Of a DNA stretch of 64,000 nt, positions 43,513 through 52,795 are shown piece by piece. The notes below the pieces were generated by a model. That model worked only from the letters and a program-made list of their open reading frames with translations, did not search any database and was not told the origin of the DNA. The stretch comes from an uncultured Hyphomicrobiales bacterium. Lineage in GTDB: Bacteria > Pseudomonadota > Alphaproteobacteria > Rhizobiales > Beijerinckiaceae. The DNA is taken from assembly GCA_903847605.1 (NCBI GenBank), contig CAINED010000003.1:39001-103000 (forward strand), read 5' to 3'. Made by a program: the position numbers and the translations under genes. Each line of letters starts with the position of its first letter. The first letter of the stretch is position 1.

Positions 43513-46500
43513 ATGAACAAGACGGTTCCGTGGAGCGTCAAGGGCGTCGATTTCGATGCGCGAACTGCGGCGAAGGAAGCCGCCCGCCGCGCCGGGATGA
43601 CGCTCGGCGAATGGCTGAACAGCGTCATTGCGGAGCAGGCCGCGGAACAGGGCGTGGATCCCGACGATATCGGCGAGGACGAGCGCGTTGCGGCTGTCCG
43701 CTCCCGCCTCGAGCGCATGTCGCCCGCCGCGCGTCCACCGGCCCCCGGTCTGCGCCGCCGCACGGACCGCACATTCGCCCGACCTGCCGAACGCGACTTC
43801 GACGAGGATGACACCGACTACGAACGCCCGCGCCCGCGCCGTTATCGCGAAGCCCCGATCCCGCGCGACAGCTATTTCGAAGCCCGCGCGGAGTCCCTGC
43901 TCGACGATGCCGCCCGTTCGTTCGAACGTCATGCAAGGCGCGAGAGCGCCGAGACCAATGCGGCGCTCGAAAGCGTCGCGCGCCGCCTCGAGAGCATCGA
44001 GGGCCGGCTGGAAACGCCGCGCTCCGAACCCGCGCCTGACCGCGCCCTGAAACGCGTCATATCCCGTCTTGAAAGCCGCATCGAGGCGCTAGCCGCGCGC
44101 GAAGATGTCCCCAGTGCGCCGGAGGTGGCGCGCCATTTTCCCGCGCCCGGTTTCCCTGCCGGCGAACCTGTGGCGTCTGCCGTTGTGCACCCCCATGGGC
44201 GTACGGATTATGCGCCGCCTTTCGTCCCGCCGGTGCAGCCGCCCCTTGTGTCCGCCCCGGCTTACGCGCCGCCGTCGCATATTCAGCCGCAGGTTGTCGC
44301 CGCGCCACAGGCCGCGATGCGCTCCAGCGAACTCGCGCGCATAGAAGCAAAGCTCAACCGCCTGCTCGAACGCGAACAGCAGCAGCCTTTGCCCTTCCCG
44401 TCCGATGCGGGCACGGTGGCCTATGCTGCCTATCGTCCGGATTTCGCCGCGCCCGCGCCGCGCCGCTCAATGCAGGACGCGATCGCGGAAATCAACCGCC
44501 GCCAAGCCGATCTCGACAGGGCCGGACCGCGAACCGCCACCTCCGCAACAAATCGTTTTGCGGCGCGCGTGCAGACGCCGGCGCAGGACTTTGCTGCGCC
44601 GGTTGCAGACGTCGCGAATCCCGAAGCGCACAGCGAACTGCGCAGCACAGTTGCGACTCTGAAGGGTGAGATTGCGGGCCTGACCAAGCACCTCGAAGCC
44701 CTGCGCCGCGAGCCCCGGCAGCCAGAGCCGCAATTGGCGCCAGCCCCTGTCGTGACGCCTGAATTCGATGGGCTCAAAAAGGAGATTTCGACGCTCGCCC
44801 GGCAGATCGAAAACCTGCGCCAGGATTCGCCGAAGCCCGATCTGACCGGAATTCGCGACGCCATCGCGAACCATGCGCACGAGACGCCGCCCGAACTCGC
44901 CGACATGCGCCGCCAGCTTTCCGACATGAGCGCCGCCATCGGCAAACTGGCGCCCCGCGACAGCCTTGCCTCGCTCGAAAAGGCGGTGCGCAAGCTCGGC
45001 GAACAGATGAGCCAGCCGCGCTACGATGGCGCGCGCGAGGATCAACTCGCGCCGGTCGAACAACTCGTAGCGGATTTGCAGCGGCGGATTTCGGATTTCG
45101 CGCCGCGCGCTGCGGTGGAAACCATCGGCCGCGAAATCGAAACGATTCGTCACACGCTCGAATCCGCCGCGAAATCCGGCGTCGATCAGGAAGCCTTTTC
45201 GCGCGTTTGCGCGCAGACTGCCGAAATCCGCAATCTCCTCGCTGCGGCGGTTGCGCGGCCGGTGCCGATCGAAAATATCGAAAAGCAGATTTCTGCTCTC
45301 GCCAAGCGCGTGGACATCATCGCAACGCGCGGCATGACTCCGGTCGGCGTGTCCGCCGTCAACGAAAGCGTCGGCGAAATCCGCTCGGCGATGGACGAGG
45401 TTGCCTCCGCAACGCTTCTGACGGCGATCGAAGAGCGCATGGAAGATCTCGCGCGCAAGATCGAAGACATTGCCGCCCGTCCCTCGCCTGCCGTGGCGCA
45501 ACTCGAAACCATCACGCAGCGCCTCGACAATCTCGACAAGACGCTTTCGGCGCAGGCTGAACGCCAGGCAAAGGTTGCGCCCTCGGCCTCAGGCGAAAAC
45601 ATCGGCGAGATTTCCGAACGTCTCGCCTCGATGCAGCAGACGCTGGCCTGGCAGGCCGAACGCCAGCCCGTCGCCAAGGTCGACACATCGCTGCTCGAAG
45701 GCATGCTGCAGCAGATCATGGAAAAGGTGAACCGCCCCGCGCCGGCTTCGCCCGCCATGCCGGACCTCGACGGTGTCGAACAATCGCTGAAGGATATTGC
45801 TGCTCGCGTCGAAGCAATTGCCGTCCAGCCGGACAACGATGGGCTAGCGGGACTCGAGGAACGCATCACCTCGCTCGCGCTTAAACTCGACCGCCCGGAA
45901 TTTTCCGGGCCGTCCGTCGGCGATATAGAGCAGACGCTCAATCATCTCGCTTCGCAGCTGGAAGAAAATCGTCTCTCCGCCATCGACGCAGCGTCGAATG
46001 CGGCCCGTTCGGCGGCGCGCGATGTGCTCGCGGAGTTTGCGAGCGTAGCGAATGGCGCAGCGCCTTCGCTCGACGCGGCGCGTGAGATCATCGGACGCGA
46101 GATCAACAGCCTTCGCGCGCTTCAGGACGCCTCCGATCGCCGCACGCATGCGACGCTCGGCGCGGTCCACGAGACGCTGGAAAAGGTCGTCGATCGCCTT
46201 GCCATGCTCGAAGACGAAATCGGCGATCGCGGCAGCGAGGAGCCCGCGCCGCGCCGGGAGCTGGCAGCGACGCCTGAAGAGCGTCTTGCTTCCGGGCCTG
46301 CGCCTGTCTTCAGCAAGCCCGAGCCGCAGCGGGATGCACCGGCAGCCGGGCCATTCGTTTCGTCCGCGATCGATCAGCGTGGCGGCGAGAGGCGCGCCGC
46401 AGAGCCGGCGCAGCACGCGCCGCCGGTTCAGCCCCCGGCCCCGCCCGCGAAACAATCCGCCTCCCTGCCTCCGGCTCCGGCAGGCCTCGATGCCGACTTT

Positions 46501-47985
46501 CTGATCGAGCCGGGCTCCGGACAAAGGCCAGCCCGTTCCGGCGCTCCCTCCTTCGAGGGGTCGCGCATCGCCCCAGCGCGGGAAGCCCCGGCGGACGTGC
46601 CGGACGAGACCATGGCCGAGCCCCCCGCTCACGGCCGGGCTGCCGCCTCCAATTTCATCGCCGCCGCGCGTCGCGCGCAACAGGCGGCGCAGGCGCAGGC
46701 CGAAATCGAGGCCGCCCAGCAGCTCCCGCCCAAGAAGGGCATCAAGGCGCTCGCGCCGGATAACGCGCTCGCCGAAGCGCGCAACCGCGCCAAGGCGGCG
46801 GCGTCCATTCTCTCGGGCCTGAAAAGAGGCCCGAAGGCTTCCGCCGACGATGCACTGCCGGATGTCGCCGAACCGGCTGTCGAGCTCGCGCCGAAACAGC
46901 CTCGCCGGCTCTTCTCCAGTCGCAAGGTGCTCTACAGCCTCGCCGGTCTCGCTCTGGTGATTGGTGCGCTGACCATCGTCCGTCAGAACTTGATGCGGCC
47001 CACCCCGCCGCGCCCGGTGGCGGCCGCGCCCGCAACGCCTGCCGCTCCCCAGCCGCAAGCTTCGGCCCCCGCGCAAGCTTCTCCGGCGCAAACCGGCGCA
47101 ACCGTTTTCGGCGCGCCGCCCACCGCCATACCGGCTCCTGCCGAACCGGCGCAGGCGCAGAACCCGGCTGCAGAGCCGCGCACCGATCGTTCGCCGGTCA
47201 GCAGCATTCCAACTTTCGCCGGCGGCGCGCCCACAGCGTCGACCGCCTCCAGCGCCAACAATCTGCGCGTCGCCGTCGCCGCCGGCGACCCGCGTGCGCA
47301 ATACGAACTCGCCATCCGCATGGTCGAGGGCCGGCGCGAGAATCGCGATCCGGCCGCTGCAGTCGAACTGTTCGAAAAGGCCGCGCAGAAAGGGCTGGCA
47401 CCCGCGCAATATCGGCTCGGCTCGCTCTACGAAAAGGGCGTCGGCGTCGAGAAGAATTTGCAGCAGGCGCGTCACTGGTACGAACAGGCGGCCTCGGCCG
47501 GCAACGTAAAGGCGATGCACAATTTCGCCGTGCTGCTCGCCGAAGGCGCCGACGGCAAGCCGGACTACGCAACCGCTGCGAACTGGTTCAAGAAGGCCGC
47601 CGAACATGGCGTGCGCGACAGCCAGTACAATCTCGCCATTCTCTACGCGCGCGGTCTCGGCATCGAGCAGAGCATGGTCGATGCCTATGTGTGGCTGGCC
47701 CTCGCCGAAGCGCAGGGCGACACCGACGCCGGCGGCAAACGTAATGATGTCGCCAAGAGGCTTTCGCCGGGCCAGTTGAGCGAGGCGCAGGAGCGGGTGA
47801 AGCGGTTCCGCGCATTGCGCGCGCAGGCTGCCGCCAACGAAGTAACGACGCCTCCCGGCGGTTGGAGCGCCGAACCGACATCCGCGCAGGCTCCCGTCCA
47901 GGAACCTGTTGCCGAACAACCCGCGCCAGCGCCGCAACGCCAGCGCGCACCGGCCACGAAACGTCCGAAGGTTTCTTCGCTCTAA
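43513..47985 (+). CDS. podJ: PodJ-like polar localization factor with Sel1 repeats
   Basis: 1490 residues, the largest gene here. The N-terminal ARTAAKEAARRAGMTLGEWLNS motif is typical of rhizobial PodJ/PopZ-associated factors. A long low-complexity and coiled-coil region (about 80-960) is rich in Ala, Arg, Glu and repeated ARxIE/LEKAVRKLGEQ-type heptads. A Pro/Ala-rich stretch follows, then one membrane helix at about 1140-1157 (VLYSLAGLALVIGALTIV) and a periplasmic part with about four Sel1 repeats (about 1259-1402, for example AQYRLGSLYEKGVGVEKNL). PodJ organises cell pole and division-plane proteins. The end is a Pro/Ala/Gln-rich tail. Family assignment is good; the cell-cycle role is inferred. 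Confidence 0.88.
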   Translation: MNKTVPWSVKGVDFDARTAAKEAARRAGMTLGEWLNSVIAEQAAEQGVDPDDIGEDERVAAVRSRLERMSPAARPPAPGLRRRTDRTFARPAERDFDEDDTDYERPRPRRYREAPIPRDSYFEARAESLLDDAARSFERHARRESAETNAALESVARRLESIEGRLETPRSEPAPDRALKRVISRLESRIEALAAREDVPSAPEVARHFPAPGFPAGEPVASAVVHPHGRTDYAPPFVPPVQPPLVSAPAYAPPSHIQPQVVAAPQAAMRSSELARIEAKLNRLLEREQQQPLPFPSDAGTVAYAAYRPDFAAPAPRRSMQDAIAEINRRQADLDRAGPRTATSATNRFAARVQTPAQDFAAPVADVANPEAHSELRSTVATLKGEIAGLTKHLEALRREPRQPEPQLAPAPVVTPEFDGLKKEISTLARQIENLRQDSPKPDLTGIRDAIANHAHETPPELADMRRQLSDMSAAIGKLAPRDSLASLEKAVRKLGEQMSQPRYDGAREDQLAPVEQLVADLQRRISDFAPRAAVETIGREIETIRHTLESAAKSGVDQEAFSRVCAQTAEIRNLLAAAVARPVPIENIEKQISALAKRVDIIATRGMTPVGVSAVNESVGEIRSAMDEVASATLLTAIEERMEDLARKIEDIAARPSPAVAQLETITQRLDNLDKTLSAQAERQAKVAPSASGENIGEISERLASMQQTLAWQAERQPVAKVDTSLLEGMLQQIMEKVNRPAPASPAMPDLDGVEQSLKDIAARVEAIAVQPDNDGLAGLEERITSLALKLDRPEFSGPSVGDIEQTLNHLASQLEENRLSAIDAASNAARSAARDVLAEFASVANGAAPSLDAAREIIGREINSLRALQDASDRRTHATLGAVHETLEKVVDRLAMLEDEIGDRGSEEPAPRRELAATPEERLASGPAPVFSKPEPQRDAPAAGPFVSSAIDQRGGERRAAEPAQHAPPVQPPAPPAKQSASLPPAPAGLDADFLIEPGSGQRPARSGAPSFEGSRIAPAREAPADVPDETMAEPPAHGRAAASNFIAAARRAQQAAQAQAEIEAAQQLPPKKGIKALAPDNALAEARNRAKAAASILSGLKRGPKASADDALPDVAEPAVELAPKQPRRLFSSRKVLYSLAGLALVIGALTIVRQNLMRPTPPRPVAAAPATPAAPQPQASAPAQASPAQTGATVFGAPPTAIPAPAEPAQAQNPAAEPRTDRSPVSSIPTFAGGAPTASTASSANNLRVAVAAGDPRAQYELAIRMVEGRRENRDPAAAVELFEKAAQKGLAPAQYRLGSLYEKGVGVEKNLQQARHWYEQAASAGNVKAMHNFAVLLAEGADGKPDYATAANWFKKAAEHGVRDSQYNLAILYARGLGIEQSMVDAYVWLALAEAQGDTDAGGKRNDVAKRLSPGQLSEAQERVKRFRALRAQAAANEVTTPPGGWSAEPTSAQAPVQEPVAEQPAPAPQRQRAPATKRPKVSSL

Positions 47986-48157
47986 ACGGAGCGCCGGTGA
48001 AAGACGCCAGCGGATAACGGTTGCGGCGATGGCCTGCTCGCGCTAATCGCCGCCCGATGCGGCAGCGCGCTGAACCCGGGGAAAGCAGCGCAACGGGACA
48101 AACGGATATCGCGTAGCGGACCAGTATCCGTACGCGGGCGCAAGGGCTGGGAAAGAA

Positions 48158-49084
48158 GTGCAGATCTATCTGCCGATCGCCGAACTCCCCGTCGACATGC
48201 TGCTGGTGCTCGGACTGGGCGCGGCGGTGGGCTTCATCTCGGGCCTTTTCGGCGTCGGCGGCGGCTTTCTGCTGACTCCGCTTCTGATCTTCATCGGCAT
48301 TCCGCCCGCAGTCGCCGTCGCAACGCAGGGACCGCAGATCGCCGCGTCATCGCTGACCGGTTCGCTGCATTACTGGCGCCGGCGCGCGCTCGATTTCAAG
48401 CTCGGCAGCGTGCTGATCGTCGGCGGTATTTTCGGCACCCTGCTCGGCGTGCTGTTCTTCAACCAGATGCGCCGCATCGGCCAACTGGAGACCGTGATCG
48501 CAATTTCGTATGTCGTGCTGCTCGGCGGCATAGGATTGCTGATCTTTCTGGAGAGCAGCCGCGCGCTGGCGCGCAGCCACTCGGGCAAGACGCCGCCAGC
48601 GCGGCGCGCTGGACGGCATCAATGGTATGAGGGCCTGCCGTTCAAGATGCGCTTTCACCGCTCTGGCCTTTATCTGAGTATTATCCCGCTTCTGGTGATC
48701 TCGGTCTTCATCGGTTTCGTCGGCGCGGTGCTTGGCATCGGCGGGGGATTCATTCTCGTGCCGGCGCTGATCTATATTTTTCGCGTGCCATCGAATGTCG
48801 TCGTCGGCACGAGCCTGTTCCAGATTTTGTTCAGCATGATCGCGGCGACGATCCTGCATGCGGTGTCCAGCCACGCCGTAGACATGTTCCTCGCGATCCT
48901 GCTGATCATCGGCGGTGTCTTCGGCGCGCAGTTCGGCGCGCGCACCGGCGCGAAGCTGCGCAGCGAAATCTTTCGCCTGCTGCTGGCGATGCTCATCCTG
49001 GCCGTCGCGGCGCGCTTTGCCTCCGATATCGTCACGCGGCCGGCCGAACTCTTCTCCGTGACGGCGACGGAGACGGCGCGATGA
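48158..49084 (+). CDS. Sulfite exporter TauE/SafE family membrane protein
   Basis: 308 residues with about eight hydrophobic segments and the two TauE glycine-rich repeats GFISGLFGVGGGFLLTPLLIF and GFVGAVLGIGGGFILVPALIY. The start is a GTG at 48158 with GGGAAAG upstream. Members export sulfite or organosulfonates or act in sulfur-compound traffic. Its stop overlaps the ATG of the TIGR02186 gene by four bases, a pairing common in Alphaproteobacteria, which suggests a joint role. Anion not determined. Confidence 0.94.
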   Translation: MQIYLPIAELPVDMLLVLGLGAAVGFISGLFGVGGGFLLTPLLIFIGIPPAVAVATQGPQIAASSLTGSLHYWRRRALDFKLGSVLIVGGIFGTLLGVLFFNQMRRIGQLETVIAISYVVLLGGIGLLIFLESSRALARSHSGKTPPARRAGRHQWYEGLPFKMRFHRSGLYLSIIPLLVISVFIGFVGAVLGIGGGFILVPALIYIFRVPSNVVVGTSLFQILFSMIAATILHAVSSHAVDMFLAILLIIGGVFGAQFGARTGAKLRSEIFRLLLAMLILAVAARFASDIVTRPAELFSVTATETAR

Positions 49085-49836
49085 TTTCACGTCTTCTCAT
49101 CGCTCTGTGCGCGGCGCTTTCATTGACGGGCGCAGCGCGTGCGCAAACGAGCAATCTCATCGCAACGCTCTCGCGCGACCAGGTGTTGATTCAGTCGAAC
49201 TTTACCGGCGAGACGCTGGCGCTCTTCGGCACGTTCACGCCGGGCGCGAATTCGACTGCGCCCTACGACATCGTCGTGACCGTGCGCGGACCGCGCGGCG
49301 CGGTGACGGTGCGGCGCAAGCAGCAATTCGGGCCGTTCTGGCTCAATCTCGACAATCGCCGCTATATCGCCATTCCCTCATTCATCGCAGTGATTTCCAA
49401 TCGCGACATCGAGGCCATCGCCAGCGCGGAAGTGCGCGACGACCTGCGCATCGGCACGGCCGCGCTCATTCCGCCGCAAACCGCCGCGCGCGGCAACGAT
49501 CCGGAGTTTCGCGCTTCCCTCCAGCGCATACGCGAGAACGAGGGCCTCTTCTACGAAGACGAGGAAGGCGTGCGCATTATCGCCGCCAATGTCTTTCAGG
49601 CAAATATAGCTTTGCCGGGCATCGCGCCGCTCGGCCGTTACGACGTCGATGTAACGCTTTTCAATGCGGGCGCGCTGGTCGCCGCGCAACAACTCAATTT
49701 CACGGTGACGAAGAGCGGCGCAGAGCAGATCGTGGCGCGCGCGGCCTTCATCTATCCTCTCGCCTACGGCATCATCACGACGATCATCGCCCTGATTTTC
49801 GGCTGGCTCGCGAGCGTGATCTTCAGGCGGGATTGA
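49081..49836 (+). CDS. TIGR02186 family protein, secreted with C-terminal membrane anchor
   Basis: 251 residues with a Sec signal peptide (LLIALCAALSLTGAARAQ) and a C-terminal hydrophobic anchor (YGIITTIIALIFGWLASVIF). The periplasmic body begins SNLIATLSRDQVLIQSNFTG and has a beta-rich pattern. It is a conserved alphaproteobacterial family of unknown function that accompanies TauE-type permeases. Translation is coupled to the TauE gene by ATGA overlap. It may be a periplasmic partner of the exporter. Confidence 0.88.
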   Translation: MISRLLIALCAALSLTGAARAQTSNLIATLSRDQVLIQSNFTGETLALFGTFTPGANSTAPYDIVVTVRGPRGAVTVRRKQQFGPFWLNLDNRRYIAIPSFIAVISNRDIEAIASAEVRDDLRIGTAALIPPQTAARGNDPEFRASLQRIRENEGLFYEDEEGVRIIAANVFQANIALPGIAPLGRYDVDVTLFNAGALVAAQQLNFTVTKSGAEQIVARAAFIYPLAYGIITTIIALIFGWLASVIFRRD

Positions 49837-49839
49837 AAT

Positions 49840-50682
49840 CTACAATCTGATCAGCACCACACCGGCGACGATCAATCCTGCTGCGATCCAGCGCGGCCAC
49901 ATCGCTGGCTCTTTCAGCAGAAACATCCCGAACAGCATCGCAAAGAGCACGCTGGTTTCGCGCAAGGCCGCAACCAGCGCGATGGGCGCCTGCGTGAAGG
50001 CCCAGATCACCACCCAATAGGCAGCGAGCGACAATGCGCCGGCAATAAAGCCGGACAGCAGGACCGGCCGCATCGCTCCGAAGGCTGACGTTCCCCGGCG
50101 ATTCAGCGTCCACAGCAGAATGATCAGGCCGTCGCCGGCGAACATCCAGATCGTGAAGCCGGAGGCCGTGCCCGACAGCCGCGCGCCTACGCCATCGACG
50201 ATCGTGTAGGCGGCAGTGAAACAGGCAGTGCCAAGCGCCCAGAAAAGTGCCTGCGCGGGCATGCGGCGAAAATCGGAGCCGCCGCGCAGCGACATCAACA
50301 GCACGCCGCCGGCGATACAGGCGATGGCCAGAACTTTCTGCGCCGCCAGCGCTTCGCCGACATAGAGGACGGCGACGAAGGCTGTCAGGACAGGCGCGCT
50401 GCCGCGCGCGAGCGGATAGATCTGGCTCAACTCGCCATGCTCGTAGGCGCGGATGAGAAAGAGCTTGTAGCCTGCATGAATGACCGCGGAAGCTGCGAGC
50501 CAGGGCCATGCCGCCTGCGCCGGGATTGGAAAGAATGGAATCAGCAGGAGCGAAATTCCCGCCTGCATGAAGGTGAGAAGGGCGATCGAGGAATAATGGT
50601 CGATGCCGAGCTTCACCATCGCGTTCCAGCCCGCGTGCATGGCGGCGGCCGCGAGAACGGCGAAGAAGACCAGTGTGTCCAA
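49840..50682 (-). CDS. EamA/DMT-superfamily transporter
   Basis: About 280 residues from TTG 50682 (GGGAA upstream), which gives the typical opening DTLVFFAVLAAAAMHAGWNAMVKLG; a GTG at 50724 would add 14 residues. About ten membrane helices in two EamA repeats, for example FVAVLYVGEALAAQKVLAI and VLFAMLFGMFLLKEPAMWPRWIAAGLIV. Such proteins export or import small metabolites. It converges on the TIGR02186 gene with three bases between. Substrate unknown. Confidence 0.9.
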   Translation of the reverse strand: MDTLVFFAVLAAAAMHAGWNAMVKLGIDHYSSIALLTFMQAGISLLLIPFFPIPAQAAWPWLAASAVIHAGYKLFLIRAYEHGELSQIYPLARGSAPVLTAFVAVLYVGEALAAQKVLAIACIAGGVLLMSLRGGSDFRRMPAQALFWALGTACFTAAYTIVDGVGARLSGTASGFTIWMFAGDGLIILLWTLNRRGTSAFGAMRPVLLSGFIAGALSLAAYWVVIWAFTQAPIALVAALRETSVLFAMLFGMFLLKEPAMWPRWIAAGLIVAGVVLIRL

Positions 50683-50779
50683 GATGCATTCCCGATGCGC
50701 CCGGCAACGCGCAACTATCCCCACGCTCCGGAGTGTCGCAATAGGGCAAAGACAATGTTACAAATTCAAGAATATAATT

Positions 50780-51742
50780 CTAGTACGGAGTGGGGTCCTC
50801 ATCCGACGCAATATGGGTATGTGCAGGCTTTTGATCCGTGGAAGTCGGATGATGCGCCAAAAGCTTGCGTCGCTCGACTGGAAGCTGGCTTGGGCGCGGC
50901 TGAACTTGGGTTTCCATCTGCGGCGTGTACACACCCTTAGCAAAAAGATCCTCCACACCTTTGATTACAGTCCTACGCAGTTTTTCAGCTTCTTCTTTCG
51001 TCAGTGCGTTCTTTTCTGTTGCTGCGCTAATTTGCTCCAAAAGCGTCACACCGTCAGAGGCTACCTTTAAAGACGCTGATAGTTTGTGCTGTGGGCCGTG
51101 GCGAACTCTGTCCCAGCACTGCAAAAGCAAGTTGGAAAGCTGAGCGATGCCTTTTTCTATACCTATTACATCGAAGCTTTTGTCGCTTCCCGAATCCATC
51201 TGGCCGACGACAAGCTCGGAACTCTCGAGGTTTGAGACTTTTGCAATAACGCTATAAAGCTGCTCCAGTGAGTGAAGCGCTTCCGCGAATTGTTTGACAG
51301 TAAGACTTGGGTGATCGGGTTCCCGTACTAGTATCGTTAAGCGCTGAGCAGCCATTGTTATTGACTGTTTTTTCTTTACATCTTGAAGAATAAACCCCTC
51401 TTCCGCTGAACCTCGCTCGATAAGCTTTACAATGCTTTCGGAATAATCTTGTAAGAAGACAATTCCCAGACGGCATTTCACAAATACATCTCGCCGAGTC
51501 TCCGGTAATCCGGTCCATAAGTTTGGTTCCTTAATAGGATCTATACCGAATGCGGACATCACTGCGTCTTCAGCTGCATTAAAATGAGAAGAAGCAACCA
51601 TAAAGTCTGTATACGTTCGGAGAATTTTATCATCGAGCGGCTTTTCTGGCCTTCCCGCTTCACGGAAAAAGCGTGATGCACCAGTCGACGTTAAAGTCTC
51701 TGATACTGAAAGAATCGCATCAATCAGTTCTCTACGGCGCAT
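50780..51742 (-). CDS. Unknown protein, AT-rich gene
   Basis: 320 residues, no signal peptide or membrane segment. The gene is clearly AT-richer than those around it and uses different codons. It seems mainly alpha-helical, with FNAAEDAVMSAFGI, KFAEALHSLEQLYSVIAKV-like amphipathic helices and EEAEKLRRTVIKGVEDLF near the C-terminus, ending in a Pro/His-rich disordered tail. I do not recognise a family. It lies between the DMT transporter and pdeM with AT-rich flanks (51743-51909 holds nothing I can name). Probably acquired; possibly part of a host-interaction or defence function, but that is only speculation. Confidence 0.65.
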   Translation of the reverse strand: MRRRELIDAILSVSETLTSTGASRFFREAGRPEKPLDDKILRTYTDFMVASSHFNAAEDAVMSAFGIDPIKEPNLWTGLPETRRDVFVKCRLGIVFLQDYSESIVKLIERGSAEEGFILQDVKKKQSITMAAQRLTILVREPDHPSLTVKQFAEALHSLEQLYSVIAKVSNLESSELVVGQMDSGSDKSFDVIGIEKGIAQLSNLLLQCWDRVRHGPQHKLSASLKVASDGVTLLEQISAATEKNALTKEEAEKLRRTVIKGVEDLFAKGVYTPQMETQVQPRPSQLPVERRKLLAHHPTSTDQKPAHTHIASDEDPTPY

Positions 51743-51909
51743 TCAAACACTCCCAAATTAAAATATCGCAGATCAACTCTGACGAGTAACTCACTGCGGA
51801 AGACACAGCATGAGCTAAACTATTTGCAAGCTTGAAGCGATGCTCCCACAGAATGAAACAAGAAACCTTTAGCTCCTGAAAACATTAACTGTTCTTCGCT
51901 TTGCCCAAA

Positions 51910-52617
51910 TCAGTCGCCGACGCAATTCCTTCCGCCGACGGCGAAGACGCGCGCGCGCCCGAGAACATGAGCGGTGAAGGGCCGTATGCCGAACAGAGGC
52001 GCAAAGGCCGCGTCGCGGATGTTGAGCCCGCCTGCATAGGCGCCGAAGGCCGGCAGCACGCAGCGCGTTCCGTCACTCACGAAACATTTGCGGCGCAGGC
52101 TGCCGGATGGCGAGACGACGCGCGCCGCCGGATGCAGATGACCAGCAATCTCGCCATGCGAGTCGCCGTGGCGCGGTTCGTGACGAAAGACGAGAGGGCC
52201 GAGCGTCAGCTCTTCCTGCATGTCGCCGAGACCGGCGGGTATTTGCGGATCGTGATTGCCGGCGATCCATATCCAGTCGCGCCCGCGCATCAGCGCGCGC
52301 AAGGCATCATAGTCGTCACGCGCCATGCGCTCGCCCGCGCGCGCATCATGAAAGGAATCGCCAAGCGCAACCACGGTTTTGGGCTGGTAGCGCAGGACAA
52401 GCGTTGCAAGGCGTGCCAGCGTCGCCGCCGTATCATAAGGTGGCAGCATCTGCCGGCGCATCGCGAAGGCGGAGCCCTTTTCGAAATGCAGGTCGGCGAC
52501 GGCCAGAAGACGCGCTTCTTCGTGCCATAGCGCGCCAGCAGGATCGGCGGCGAGCGAAACGCTGGCGACCGTTATTGTCGCTGCCGTTTCGTTTCGTGTC
52601 GTCTGCGCCTGCTGCAT
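51910..52617 (-). CDS. pdeM: Ligase-associated DNA damage response endonuclease PdeM
   Basis: 235 residues, calcineurin-like metallophosphoesterase. Metal ligands are D42 and H44 (VADLHFEKG), D87 and H90 (ALGDSFHD), N121-H122-D123 (AGNHDP) and a late GHLHP. PdeM/MPE proteins are endonucleases or phosphoesterases of the ligase-associated DNA repair set. The helicase of that set is encoded just upstream (52796-55393), separated by a 178-base repeat-containing gap. It should process damaged DNA ends. The set is completed by the exonuclease and ligase genes at 57750-60439. Confidence 0.93.
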   Translation of the reverse strand: MQQAQTTRNETAATITVASVSLAADPAGALWHEEARLLAVADLHFEKGSAFAMRRQMLPPYDTAATLARLATLVLRYQPKTVVALGDSFHDARAGERMARDDYDALRALMRGRDWIWIAGNHDPQIPAGLGDMQEELTLGPLVFRHEPRHGDSHGEIAGHLHPAARVVSPSGSLRRKCFVSDGTRCVLPAFGAYAGGLNIRDAAFAPLFGIRPFTAHVLGRARVFAVGGRNCVGD

Positions 52618-52663
52618 CAGTCCTTCGCTTCATCGATGTTTCACTCTGCGGCCAGGAGGATTT

Positions 52664-52780
52664 CCTCATCCTGAGGAAAGCGCGTCAGCGCTTGTCTCGA
52701 AGGACGAGGAAATCCGGTTTCCTGCCCATGTCCCTCGTGCTTCGAGACGCGAAGCTCCGCTTCGCTCCTCAGCATGAGGG
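52664..52780. repeat. REP-like palindromic element in the pdeM-helicase gap
   Basis: Outer arms at 52664-52677 and 52766-52779 (CCTCATCCTGAGGA against TCCTCAGCATGAGG) and inner arms at 52694-52709 and 52733-52748 match as inverted repeats with one mismatch each. It fits the dispersed rhizobial type and fills most of the gap between two genes of the same repair set. Confidence 0.75.
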
Positions 52781-52795
52781 ACAATAAAGTCCCGG

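Noticed and set aside
45844..47937. 697-codon open frame opposite the PodJ-like gene
   Set aside because: Rich in Arg and Gly, antisense to the Sel1 and coiled-coil region, no domains.
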